A stretch of DNA of 64,000 nt from positions 18,292-82,291 of the forward strand of contig JALHMM010000018.1 in the NCBI GenBank assembly GCA_022844045.1, written 5' to 3'. The notes under the pieces are model-generated. The model saw only the letters and a list, made by a program, of their open reading frames with translations, had not been told where the DNA came from and did not search any database. Position 1 is the stretch's first letter. Each line of letters opens with the position of its first letter. Positions 55,021-64,000 of this stretch are shown in pieces. Both the position numbers and the translations under genes were made by a program. Source of the DNA: Reyranellaceae bacterium (GTDB lineage Bacteria; Pseudomonadota; Alphaproteobacteria; Reyranellales; Reyranellaceae).

Positions 55021-57323
55021 GTGATCCTCGCCATCTCTGGGCGCGCATACTCGTGCATCGACATGCCGTAAGCGTAGCGGCTGTACTGCTTGGCGACGAC
55101 GCGCGAGAGCACGACGCCGGCAACATCGCCCTGCGCCTCGATGATCTGCTTGAGCGCCTCCATGACCGCCTCGCGCCTGGTGTGACCCCAGCGCACGACG
55201 AAGACCACCTTGTTGACCAGCCGCGACAGCGCCAGCACCTCGGCGGCGACCAGCACTGGCGGCGTGTCGAGAAGGATGAAGTCGTAGTCGGGCTCGAGCG
55301 CAGCCAGCATGTGACGCATGCGATCCGAGCTGATCAGATGCGATTGCCTGGGGTTCCAGTTGCCGGCCGGCATGACATCGACGCCCGACAGCGAGTCGTG
55401 ATGGATGGCGTCGGTCAGCGCCGTGTCCTTCTCGCCCAGCACGCTGACCAGGCCGACGCGGTTGGAGCATCGGAAGGTCTGGTGCAGGCGCGGACACCGC
55501 CAGTCGCAGTCGATCAGCAGCACCCGCTTTCCGTTGCTGGCCAGCAGACGGCCGAGCGAGGCCACCATCACCGACTTGCCCTCCGCCGGTGTCGCCGAAC
55601 TGAACAGCACTGTCTTGGGTGACTCCGCGGTCTCCGACAGTTCGAGCCCGATCTGCAGGCGGCGCAGCGCCTCGCTATAGGCCGACACCGGCTGACGTAG
55701 CACATGCACGGTCGCCGGCGTGCGCCCGGGCAGATGCGGCACGACAGACATCACGGGCAGGCCGGTGGCGGCGACGATCTGGTCGGCGCGGCGGAAGGTG
55801 CGGTCGCTGCCCTCGCGCAACAGCGCGATCGCCGCGCCGGTCAACAGGCCGGCCAAGGTGCCAAGGAAGGCGATCAGCATCTTGGGTGGATAGGCCGGCG
55901 CCTCAGGCGGGCTGGCGGCCGAAACCAGCTTGGCATTGGCCTGCTGGAAGTCCTCGATGCCGATGGTCTGCTTGGCCCGTTGCAGCATGGCCTCGAGCAG
56001 GCCGCGGGTGACCGCGGCGTCGCGCTCCAGCGCCTCGAGCTGGATCGAGGCGTTGTTCACCGTACCCATGGTGCGTTTCAGGCGCTCGAAGTTCTGGTTC
56101 AATGCTTCGTAACGCGCCGCTGCCTGACGCGCCTCGCGCGCCAGGCCGTCGATGGTCTTGGCGATCTCCGCATTGACACGGGCGGCGATATTGCCGGCAT
56201 CTGCGCGGGCGCTGCGCATCAGTGGGTGGCGCTCGCCATAGGCCGCCGATAGCTCGGCGGCCTTGCGCTCAGCATCGGCCTGGGCCTGCTTGAGCGAGGC
56301 GATCAGCGGCGACTTCAGCACATCGGGGACGCTCTCGCGTCCCAGGCCGCCGCGGCTCAGCTCCTGCGCCTCGCGCAGTTTCGCCTCGGCCTCGACTTTG
56401 GCGGTCTGAGCCTGCAGCAGCTGGGTGTTGAGCTCGCTCAACTGCTGGGTGGTGACGCTGCCGCTCGAGCCGCTCTTGTAAAGACCGTGTTCGCGCCTGT
56501 AGTCCTCGACCGCCTGGTCGGAGCGGCGCACCTGCTCGCGCAGCTCGTTGACACGGGTCATCAGGAACTTCTCGACGCGGCCCATGGAGGCGATCTTTTC
56601 CTGGCGCTGGCTGTCCAGATAGACCTCGGCGAGGACATTGGCGATCGACGCGGCGGTGCCGGGGCTCAGTGATTCCGCCTTGACGCTCAGCACATGCGAG
56701 CGGCCCAGGGTCGAGACGTTGACCTGGGCCAGCAGGATATCGATCGTGCGGTTTTCGGTCTGCGCTCTGGCGACGTCGGGTTCGACCGGCTTGGGCGGCT
56801 GCTTGGGCCGCTGCGCGTCGATCCATGCCATCCAGTCGGCTGGCAGGTAACGCGCCGGATCGAGCACGCGCGTCCAGCCTGCGGGCTGCTTGGGCGGCGG
56901 GTTGAATTCGGGATTGTCCTGGAGCTTCAGGCGGTCGATGACCTGCTTGGCGAGGATGCGCGACTGCAGGATAAAGCCTTCGTTCTGCACCCGCTCGGCA
57001 TCCGGGCTGACATCGTTGACCGCGGCCTCGATATTGAACACGCGCGGGCCCTGGATGCCGACCAGCACGCGCGCCTCCGCGACATAGCGCGAGGGCAGCG
57101 ACATGGCGATGGCGGCGGCGGCCGCGCCCATGACGACGGCGCAACCCAGCACGATACGGCGCTGGCGCCACAGCCGGCGTAGCGTCTCGAGCAGGCCTTC
57201 CTCCGGCTCGGGCGCGGTGAGCCGGATCGCGGTGTCCGCGATGAGGCTGCGGCGCCTCGCCGCCGGATCGCGGGCCACGCGCCGTTGCGGCAGGTGATAT
57301 GGGCGACGCTGCACATCCGTCAT
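55017..57323 (-). CDS. Wzc/ExoP-type polysaccharide biosynthesis tyrosine autokinase
   Basis: Wzz and GNVR regions (ALERDAAVTRGLLEAMLQRAKQT), Walker A ATPAEGKSVMVASLGRLLASNGKRVLLIDCDWRCP, C-terminal Tyr cluster YSRYAYGMSMHEYARP. Confidence 0.95.
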   Translation of the reverse strand: MTDVQRRPYHLPQRRVARDPAARRRSLIADTAIRLTAPEPEEGLLETLRRLWRQRRIVLGCAVVMGAAAAAIAMSLPSRYVAEARVLVGIQGPRVFNIEAAVNDVSPDAERVQNEGFILQSRILAKQVIDRLKLQDNPEFNPPPKQPAGWTRVLDPARYLPADWMAWIDAQRPKQPPKPVEPDVARAQTENRTIDILLAQVNVSTLGRSHVLSVKAESLSPGTAASIANVLAEVYLDSQRQEKIASMGRVEKFLMTRVNELREQVRRSDQAVEDYRREHGLYKSGSSGSVTTQQLSELNTQLLQAQTAKVEAEAKLREAQELSRGGLGRESVPDVLKSPLIASLKQAQADAERKAAELSAAYGERHPLMRSARADAGNIAARVNAEIAKTIDGLAREARQAAARYEALNQNFERLKRTMGTVNNASIQLEALERDAAVTRGLLEAMLQRAKQTIGIEDFQQANAKLVSAASPPEAPAYPPKMLIAFLGTLAGLLTGAAIALLREGSDRTFRRADQIVAATGLPVMSVVPHLPGRTPATVHVLRQPVSAYSEALRRLQIGLELSETAESPKTVLFSSATPAEGKSVMVASLGRLLASNGKRVLLIDCDWRCPRLHQTFRCSNRVGLVSVLGEKDTALTDAIHHDSLSGVDVMPAGNWNPRQSHLISSDRMRHMLAALEPDYDFILLDTPPVLVAAEVLALSRLVNKVVFVVRWGHTRREAVMEALKQIIEAQGDVAGVVLSRVVAKQYSRYAYGMSMHEYARPEMARIT

Positions 57324-57952
57324 CAGAAATACCGTTCCCGCACCTGGATCGTGTCGCCCGGCCGGATCACCGTGTTGGAGGTGGCGGCGACGCGCACGAT
57401 CTGGCCGTCCTTGCCGGTGCGCTTGATGTAGAAGGAGTTCTCGCGCGCCCGGTAGGTGTAGCCGCCGGCCAACGCGACCGCGTTGAACACGCTGATGCCC
57501 GAGACATAGGGATAGCTGCCGGGGTTGCGCACCTCGCCGATGATGTAGAACGGCCGCTTGCTGGCGACCTCGACGCTGACGCTGGCGCCGCGAATGTAGT
57601 CGGGGTCGAGCTTCGACTTGATCGTGCGCTCGAGCTCGCCCGGGGTCATGCCCGACGCCTTGATCTGGCCGGCGAGCGGGAAGGACAGCACGCCGGCATT
57701 GTCGAGCGCATAGTCGCCGGTCAGATGGTTCTGGCCGTAGACGATAATGCGCATCTTGTCGCCCGGGTTGAGACGATAGCTGCCCGCGGCGACGTCCTCG
57801 CCGCTACCCGGCGCGCCGGCAAACTGGATCGCATCGCCACTGTCGGCGGCGACGATCGGCGTATCGTCGGTGTCGCAGGCGGCCAGAGCCACCGCACCGA
57901 CCAGCAAGCCACGACGGGAAATCGAAAGGGCGTTCACGACCTTGTTCGTCAT
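57323..57952 (-). CDS. Wza-like polysaccharide export outer-membrane lipoprotein
   Basis: LLVGAVALAACDTDD lipobox; YRLNPGDKMRIIVYGQNHLTGDYALDNAGVLSFPLAGQIKASGMTPGELERTIKSKL. Confidence 0.93.
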   Translation of the reverse strand: MTNKVVNALSISRRGLLVGAVALAACDTDDTPIVAADSGDAIQFAGAPGSGEDVAAGSYRLNPGDKMRIIVYGQNHLTGDYALDNAGVLSFPLAGQIKASGMTPGELERTIKSKLDPDYIRGASVSVEVASKRPFYIIGEVRNPGSYPYVSGISVFNAVALAGGYTYRARENSFYIKRTGKDGQIVRVAATSNTVIRPGDTIQVRERYF

Positions 57953-58072
57953 CTCACCACCTGTCGCGCTGAGTGATGGTCGCGCGCCCGGCGGGCAGCG
58001 CGCCGCTGAAACGAATGTCTAGCAATCCGGGGCGCGCAGTCGGTGTGACCAAAGCGGGACATCGGCGCGGCT

Positions 58073-59536
58073 TCAGGCGCGGCCGTACTGGTCCTCCAGG
58101 CGCACGATGTCGTCCTCGCCGAGATAGGGACCGGACTGCACCTCGATCAGCTGCAGCGGCAGCTTGCCGGGGTTCTCGAGGCGATGCGCGGTGCCGATCG
58201 GGATGTAGATCGACTCGTTCTCACGCAGCAGCAGACGTTCCTCGCCGCGCTGCACCAGCGCCGTGCCTTGCACCACGACCCAATGCTCGGCGCGGTGGAA
58301 GTGCTTCTGCAGGCTGAGCCGCGCGCCGGGCTTCACCATGATGCGCTTGACCTGGTAGCGCAGGCCGGCGTCGACGCTGCGGTAGTAGCCCCAGGGCCGG
58401 TAGGTGGTGACATGCGTCAACGGCTCCGGCCGGTTGCGCTGGCGCAGAATCTCGACGACTTCGGACAATTCGCCGGCGATCTCGGCGTCGGCCACCAGCA
58501 CCGCGTCGTCGGTGGCGACCACCACCACGTTCTCGACACCGATCGCGGCCACCAACCTGCCGTCCGAGTGGATGTAGGAACCGCGCACCCGGCTCGCCAC
58601 GACGTCACCGCGCAGCACGTTGCCGTCGTCGTCGGGCTGGCTGATCTCGCGCAGCGACTGCCAGGAGCCGACATCGCTCCACGCCATGTCCACCGGGACC
58701 ACGGCGGCGCGCTCGGTGCGCTCCATCACGGCGCGATCGACGGCGATCGAGGGCGCCTCGGCGAAAGCCCCGCCATCGAGGCGGAAGAAGTCGAGATCCT
58801 GCTTTCCCGCGCGGACGGCCTTCTCGCAGGCCTCGAGCATCGCCGGGTTGAGCCGCGCCAGGTCGTCGAGGAAAGCGCGCGCGCCCAACAGAAAGATGCC
58901 GCTGTTCCAGAAGAACACGCCACTATCGACGAAACGCTGCGCCGTGGCGCGATCGGGCTTCTCGACGAAGCGCTCGACAGCCAGCACCTCGACCGAGCCG
59001 TTCACCGGATCGCCGGCCTGGATGTAGCCATAGCCGCTGTCGGGCCGCGTCGGCTTGATGCCGAAGGTGACCAGCATGCCGGCCTGCGCCGCGGCGAGAC
59101 CATGCGTGATGGCGTCGTGGAAGCGCGGCAGCGAGGCGATGACGTGATCGGAGGGCTGCACCAGCATGAGCGCGTCGGGATCTTTGTCGAGTAGCCACAG
59201 CGCCGCCGCCGTGATCGCCGGCCCGGTGTTGCGCGCCACCGGCTCGAGCAGGATCGCCTGCGGCTTGACGCCGATCTGCTTGAGCTGCTCGTCGATGAGG
59301 AAGCGGTGATCCTCGTTGCAGATCACCAGCGGGCCGGTGAAGCCGACGTCGTTCTGATTACGCGCCACCGTCTCCTGCAGCATGCTGCGGTCGGAGACCA
59401 GCGACAGCAGCTGCTTGGGATAGGCCGCGCGCGATAGCGGCCAAAGCCGCGTGCCCGAGCCGCCGGACAGAATGACCGGATGGATCTGTGCCGAACCCGA
59501 CTCGCGAAAGCGCGCGAGATTGGCGATGGTGTCCAT
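58073..59536 (-). CDS. manC: Mannose-1-phosphate guanylyltransferase/mannose-6-phosphate isomerase
   Basis: IHPVILSGGSGTRLWPLSRAAYPKQLLSLVSDRSMLQETV...RPWGYYRSVDAGLRYQVKRIMVKPGARLSLQKHFHRAEHWVVVQGTA. Confidence 0.96.
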   Translation of the reverse strand: MDTIANLARFRESGSAQIHPVILSGGSGTRLWPLSRAAYPKQLLSLVSDRSMLQETVARNQNDVGFTGPLVICNEDHRFLIDEQLKQIGVKPQAILLEPVARNTGPAITAAALWLLDKDPDALMLVQPSDHVIASLPRFHDAITHGLAAAQAGMLVTFGIKPTRPDSGYGYIQAGDPVNGSVEVLAVERFVEKPDRATAQRFVDSGVFFWNSGIFLLGARAFLDDLARLNPAMLEACEKAVRAGKQDLDFFRLDGGAFAEAPSIAVDRAVMERTERAAVVPVDMAWSDVGSWQSLREISQPDDDGNVLRGDVVASRVRGSYIHSDGRLVAAIGVENVVVVATDDAVLVADAEIAGELSEVVEILRQRNRPEPLTHVTTYRPWGYYRSVDAGLRYQVKRIMVKPGARLSLQKHFHRAEHWVVVQGTALVQRGEERLLLRENESIYIPIGTAHRLENPGKLPLQLIEVQSGPYLGEDDIVRLEDQYGRA

Positions 59537-59624
59537 GACTCGTGTGCTCCGTCGCTGACCCCGTGGGGCGCAAGCTAGGAACGCCAGTCATCGGTCTCCA
59601 GTGTTCAAACTGTGGTCGCCGCGC

Positions 59625-61331
59625 TCAGATGTCATTGCGAGGCAACGTGATCGTCACGCTGAGACCGCCACCAAGACGATTGGCCGCGACGACCGTGCCT
59701 CCCAGCGCTTCGACATTGCGGCGCGCGATCCACAAGCCGAGCCCGGCATGGCCCGCCGCGTCGACCTGTTCATCGATGGACTGGCGCGGGCGCAGCGAGA
59801 AATAGCGCTCGAAGACGCGATCGAGCTTGCGCGGATCGATGCCGGGGCCCTCGTCGTCGACGCGCAGCTCAATGGCACTCTGGTTCTGGGTGAGCGTCAC
59901 GACGATGGTGCCGCCCGGCGGCGTGAAGCTGATGGCGTTCTCGAGGATGTTCTGCAGCACGATCTCGAGCATGCCCTCGGCGGCGCGGATCTTCACGCTC
60001 GGCTCCAGCCTTCGGACCAGGCGGACGTTGCGGCCGGCCATCAGCTCGCGGAAATGCAGCACCGATTCGCCGACGATCTCGGCCAGGTTCATCGACGCAC
60101 GCGGCGCCGCGATCATATCGGCCGCGTTGTTGTCGAGATGCTGCGCCGCTGCCACCAGCGCCGTCAGCCTGTCGACCGAGGCATCGACGATTTCCAGCGC
60201 GCGCCGGGCGCGCTGGTCGGTGGGCGGCATGGCGCGGCGGACCGGCTCGAGCGAGGCGCGGATCGTGGCCAGCGGCGACTTGAAGGAGTGCGCGTTGTCT
60301 TCGGCCGACTGCCTGATGTCGCGCGCCGCGCGATGCACGTCCTCGACCAGGCGATCAAAGTCGCGTGCCACGCTGCTGAGCTCGATCACGATGTTGCGTT
60401 TGGCGAAGGCGCCTTCGCCGATGCGGCCCTGGCGCACCTCGTGCGCGACTTCCCGGAAGTGCCGCAGGCTCTTGCGAATGCTGAGCGCCGTCAGTACCGC
60501 GAGCGCGATCAACACGACGCAGATGAGGGCCGCGATGCGCACCGGCCGCGTCTCCCAGTAGGACCGGCCGATCGAGGTCCGCAGGAAGTCCGACGTGCTA
60601 TGGGTCGAGACCAGTACCCAGCAGCCGCGCTCGGTGCGCACCGGCACCAGCGACGTGAGCAACTCGACCGAGCCGTCTGGCTGCTTGTAGCTGATCTCGC
60701 CGGGTAGGTCGGCGGTGCATGCCTCCGACAGGCCTTTGAGGATGCCGCGCTGGCTGAACTGGTCGAGAACGGCCTGCAGCTGGTCGGCGCGGATCGCTGG
60801 CGCGGAGGCGACGAAGAAGATTCCGCTGCCCTGCTCGGCGCGCGCCGGCTGGAACAGCAGCTTCAGCACCGTGCCTTCGGTGGCATACTTCAGAAGCTCG
60901 CTTGCCAGATTCGGATTGGCGACGGGATCGCTACGGGCGAGCAGAGGGGTGATCGCCTGCGCCACCAGCGCGCTGCGATCCTTGACCGAGCGGGTCACCA
61001 GGTCGCGCATGTGTCGGTCGGCGGTCTCGAACTGACCGTAGAGCAACACCGGCAGCGCGGCGCAGATCGTGATCAGTCCGATCAGCTTCAGCGTCAGTGA
61101 TGCGCCATAGCGGCGTGCCGAAGCACGCCACTCGGGCCAGGTCTTCTTGGGCCACGTCCCCTTAGGCCATGCCTTCTTGAGCCAGGCCCACGCCTCAGGC
61201 GTTGGCCGGCGCTCGACCCCAGCGGTAGCCGAACGAGGGGAAGTTCTCGATCTCGGCGAAGTCGGGATCGATGGCGCGGAACTTGTTGCGTATCCGCTTG
61301 ATTGAGGATCGGACATTTGTTCGATAGCCAT
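59625..61331 (-). CDS. Sensor histidine kinase
   Basis: Two TM regions, HAMP-like segment, H-box DNAHSFKSPLATIRASLEP, N-box ENAISFTPPGGTIVV, G-box GLGLWIARRNVEALGG. Confidence 0.9.
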   Translation of the reverse strand: MAIEQMSDPQSSGYATSSAPSIPTSPRSRTSPRSATAGVERRPTPEAWAWLKKAWPKGTWPKKTWPEWRASARRYGASLTLKLIGLITICAALPVLLYGQFETADRHMRDLVTRSVKDRSALVAQAITPLLARSDPVANPNLASELLKYATEGTVLKLLFQPARAEQGSGIFFVASAPAIRADQLQAVLDQFSQRGILKGLSEACTADLPGEISYKQPDGSVELLTSLVPVRTERGCWVLVSTHSTSDFLRTSIGRSYWETRPVRIAALICVVLIALAVLTALSIRKSLRHFREVAHEVRQGRIGEGAFAKRNIVIELSSVARDFDRLVEDVHRAARDIRQSAEDNAHSFKSPLATIRASLEPVRRAMPPTDQRARRALEIVDASVDRLTALVAAAQHLDNNAADMIAAPRASMNLAEIVGESVLHFRELMAGRNVRLVRRLEPSVKIRAAEGMLEIVLQNILENAISFTPPGGTIVVTLTQNQSAIELRVDDEGPGIDPRKLDRVFERYFSLRPRQSIDEQVDAAGHAGLGLWIARRNVEALGGTVVAANRLGGGLSVTITLPRNDI

Positions 61332-62007
61332 CCTCGCCGCTCCCCGCGATAAAGCCCGCGTAGTGCATGCAGTCGTAGACGGCGCGATAGGTCACGTGCG
61401 CGCCGACAGTCGACGCCAGCAGGCGTACGATGTTGAACTCGGTCAGGGTGAGGTTGACGTCGACGTCGTCCCAGTAGGCCCGGCTGACATGCGGCTTCAG
61501 CATCAGCCGGCCGCAATGCAGGACCTCGCCGCCAGGCTCGGCGGCCGGTGGCCGCTTGCCGGCCTCGACGATCAGCCGCAGGCGTTTGGCGAGGATTTCG
61601 ACACCGCGTGTCTTGTCGATGAAGTCGAGCGCACCGCGGTCGAACGCCATGTTCTCGTGCGCCAGCGAGCCGCGGCCGGTAAGGAACACGACCGGCACAA
61701 CGACACCCTTGCGTTTCAACTTCTGCAGCAAGTCGATGCCCGAGATCGCGGGCAGGCTCCAGTCGAGCACGATGATGTCGGCGCAGCCGCCGCCGGCGAG
61801 GAACTCGAGCATCGAAGCGCCGTCGGCGAAACTACTGATCAAGAAGCCGCGCTCGGCCAGCTCGGCGCCGACCGCCTCGCGATAATCGTCGTCGTCGTCG
61901 ACGAAGATCAGCCGGATGATGCCGGCCGACTCGTCGACATTAGCGAATCCGGCCGCGAGACTGGAGTTGTCCAATACAGAGCTGTTTTGCTTGATCTGAG
62001 TTGTCAT
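61195..62007 (-). CDS. OmpR-family response regulator
   Basis: Receiver IRLIFVDDDDDYREAVGAELAERGFLISSFADGASMLEFL...IIVLDWSLPAISGIDLL, winged helix NLTLTEFNIVRLLAS...RTNVRSSIKRIRNKFRAID. Confidence 0.9.
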   Translation of the reverse strand: MTTQIKQNSSVLDNSSLAAGFANVDESAGIIRLIFVDDDDDYREAVGAELAERGFLISSFADGASMLEFLAGGGCADIIVLDWSLPAISGIDLLQKLKRKGVVVPVVFLTGRGSLAHENMAFDRGALDFIDKTRGVEILAKRLRLIVEAGKRPPAAEPGGEVLHCGRLMLKPHVSRAYWDDVDVNLTLTEFNIVRLLASTVGAHVTYRAVYDCMHYAGFIAGSGEDGYRTNVRSSIKRIRNKFRAIDPDFAEIENFPSFGYRWGRAPANA

Positions 62008-62446
62008 CGCTCCTGACCTCATAAGCAAGGGTTGTGAACTTTCTGGTCTGGATGTCGGGATAAAGGGACACATCCAGGGCACATGGCCCGTACCTGTAGC
62101 GCCAGGTTTTTCCTGGTGAGCGATCCTCCTCGCTTACTGGCGCGCCGAAACGCGCACGAATGTCGCCCTCGCTCTGGCCAACCAGATTCAGGGGCTGTGA
62201 CACGATCTCCTCCTTGTCGGGCATTGTTGGTTGTCTGAAGCCGGTGATCTTCGGGTCAGCGGCGGCAGCGACGTTCGGGCGCACTGCTGGTGAAGTGGTG
62301 GACGTTGGTGCTCGGGCCGGGCGCGGCGCAGCGAACGGTGACTGCACCGTCGGCCGGCCGAAATCGGGTCGGGCCACACCATCGCAGCCCGTGAGAAACA
62401 TCAGCGCTACGCCAATCAAACACGTCAGTTGCGCCGTATGTGCCAT
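61940..62446 (-). CDS. Putative lipoprotein (168 aa)
   Basis: MAHTAQLTCLIGVALMFLTGCDGVARPD lipobox; C-terminal GDIRARFGAPVSEEDRSPGKTWRYRYGPCALDVSLYPD. Confidence 0.75.
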   Translation of the reverse strand: MAHTAQLTCLIGVALMFLTGCDGVARPDFGRPTVQSPFAAPRPARAPTSTTSPAVRPNVAAAADPKITGFRQPTMPDKEEIVSQPLNLVGQSEGDIRARFGAPVSEEDRSPGKTWRYRYGPCALDVSLYPDIQTRKFTTLAYEVRSDDNSDQAKQLCIGQLQSRGRIR

Positions 62447-63067
62447 CACTGCTCCCGTCGATATGCTTGTCAATGCTGCGGCTACGGCGTCCCGCCGATT
62501 GGGCGCGGGACACTGTTTCGCTACAATGCAATCGACATGCCTCGGTTGCCCGGCCGTCAGCCGGCGCAGACGCTTGAGATTGGCAACGGGCCTTTCGGTC
62601 CCGGGACACAAGCGGATTGAACTCTGTTTTTGGCAAGTTTGGGGCGAGAACCCTTCGTCGTTGAAGGTTCGCTGGACTGTCTTGTCACAGAAATAGCACC
62701 GTCGCCAAATTGACAGATGGAAGCCTAGTGCTAAGCGGTTGCTGCGTTGCCACTGCACGGGCGGCGTCCTCGCATTGCCGAGCGTGGTGGGGTTGCGCGC
62801 TTCACCTGTTGGCGGAGAGACGCCGAAGCAGTTCAGGGACAGATCGAACCCGTGACACGAACCGAGAGCCTGGCACTTAGTTGTGTGCCTCCGCAGCTGG
62901 CACCAGGGTTCGTGCTCAGTTAGCGATCCCCGAGGAGTAGTCGGCGTGATTCACGTTGCGCAGGCACGGGCGCGCGCGGGCACGACTGTCTGTTGGAGTA
63001 CGGCCCCGCCACGACGATCCGCAACCGCTTCAATCGGTGTCGAAGCGGGGCGTCTGGGAGGGTGGCC

Positions 63068-63583
63068 TCAGGATGGCGGCGCCACGCCGCGCAGCACGTC
63101 GGCCGGCACGAAAGTGGCGTCGGCGTAGAGCAAGGCGACCGCCGCAGGATCCAGCGCGACATCCGAGATCTGGCCGACAACGATGGTGTGCGTGCCCGCC
63201 ACCATCGTGTTGACGGTTTCGCAGGCGAAGGTCACCGGGCAGCCGAGCAGGGTTGGCACGTCGCCGATCATTGTCCGCCACTCGCCCAGCCCGTCGAAAC
63301 GCGCGTCGCCTTCGACGCCGTCCATGCCGGCGAAACGCTCGGCGATCTTGCGATGCTGAGGCGCCAGCACATTGACGCAGAATTTTCGGCTGGCGACGAT
63401 CAGCGGATGCGCGCTGGCCGAGCGGTTGACGCAGACAAGCAGCTGCGGCGGATCGGCCGAGACCGAGCACACCGCGGTCGCCGTCAGCCCACCGCGCTCG
63501 CCGGCGTGACGCGTCGTGATCAAGGTCACGCTGGCCGCCAGGTGGCGCATGCCCTTCTTGAAGGCGACCGGATCGCAGGTCAT
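63068..63583 (-). CDS. Flavin reductase family (FMN-binding) protein
   Basis: FKKGMRHLAASVTLITTRHAGERGGLTATAVCSVSADPPQLLVCVNRSASAHPLIVASRKFCVNVLAPQH. Confidence 0.92.
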   Translation of the reverse strand: MTCDPVAFKKGMRHLAASVTLITTRHAGERGGLTATAVCSVSADPPQLLVCVNRSASAHPLIVASRKFCVNVLAPQHRKIAERFAGMDGVEGDARFDGLGEWRTMIGDVPTLLGCPVTFACETVNTMVAGTHTIVVGQISDVALDPAAVALLYADATFVPADVLRGVAPPS

Positions 63584-63770
63584 CACCGCTTCCTCTTTAC
63601 GCTGGCCGGCAGAGTGGGGGATCACCCGGCGCGACGCAACCGGAGTCGGGCGCTGTGCGAAATGAGGGGATGATCACGTAGCTGAATCGCTCGACCGAGC
63701 ATCGCGCGACCGTCCGTCAAGCGGGCGATCGTGGTTGATCGGGCCGCCGTGACAAGGGCACCCTGCGGCC

Positions 63771-64000
63771 ATGGACGAGGTGGCGGCCCCCGAGCCGGTC
63801 TATAGCCCCGCCGTGCACGACCTTGTGCGCGCCACGCTGCGCTCGGCCCGTGCCGAGCTGCTGGCGAGCCGCGAGCTGGTGCTGAGCGGGCGCGAGCCCG
63901 TGGGTATCCACCGCAGCCGCGTGGCGTTGCGCCGCCTGCGCGCCGCGCTGGCGCTGTTCCGCGAGCCGCTGACGGGCGACGCGGTACTGGCGCTGCGCGA
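63771..64000 (+). CDS. CHAD domain protein, N-terminal part (runs off the window)
   Basis: VHDLVRATLRSARAELLASRELVLSGREPVGIHRSRVALRRLRAALALFREPL; CHAD H..R..LRRLRAAL.LF pattern. Confidence 0.75.
   Translation, partial: MDEVAAPEPVYSPAVHDLVRATLRSARAELLASRELVLSGREPVGIHRSRVALRRLRAALALFREPLTGDAVLALR

Noticed and set aside
53785-55497. 570-aa version of the glycosyltransferase
   Set aside because: N-terminal about 160 aa overlap wzc in another frame; the GT-like sequence starts at about 55020/55005.
62447-63067. Small ORFs between the lipoprotein and flavin reductase genes
   Set aside because: Short, no RBS or recognisable domain; treated as non-coding.

Overview
The window holds two large functional blocks. 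(1) About 1-37.4 kb is one end of an alphaproteobacterial photosynthesis gene cluster: crtF(partial)-bchCXYZ-pufBALM; heme oxygenase; bacteriophytochrome; ppsR copy 1; cytochrome c2-like gene; tspO-bchP-MFS(LhaA/PucC family)-bchG-ppsR copy 2-aerR/ppaA; and a long + strand run bchF-N-B-H-L-M-lhaA-puhABC-orf-acsF-puhE-hemA-dxs. (2) About 38.9-62.4 kb is a Wzy-type exopolysaccharide/capsule locus. It contains an outer-membrane beta-barrel, FkbM methyltransferase, several glycosyltransferases, gmd/fcl, a flippase, a Wzy-like polymerase, a beta-helix protein, an initiating phosphoglycosyltransferase, a tyrosine autokinase, Wza, ManC, and a response regulator/histidine kinase pair. The junction between them (about 37.4-38.7 kb) is a scar. 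It holds an IspH-like N-terminus joined to a decayed serine recombinase, a tRNA-Gln(UUG), and a decayed tyrosine integrase. The most interesting signals are: the bacteriophytochrome/heme oxygenase/PpsR module inside the cluster; tandem PpsR-type sites with 8-bp spacing at bchC; a strong pufA-pufL intercistronic hairpin and a pufA gene missing from the ORF track; a 9-bp homopolymer in ppsR copy 1; palindrome-rich divergent promoters; the recombinase scar; and long gene overlaps in the EPS locus. All calls come from reading the sequence and ORF translations; no database search was run.
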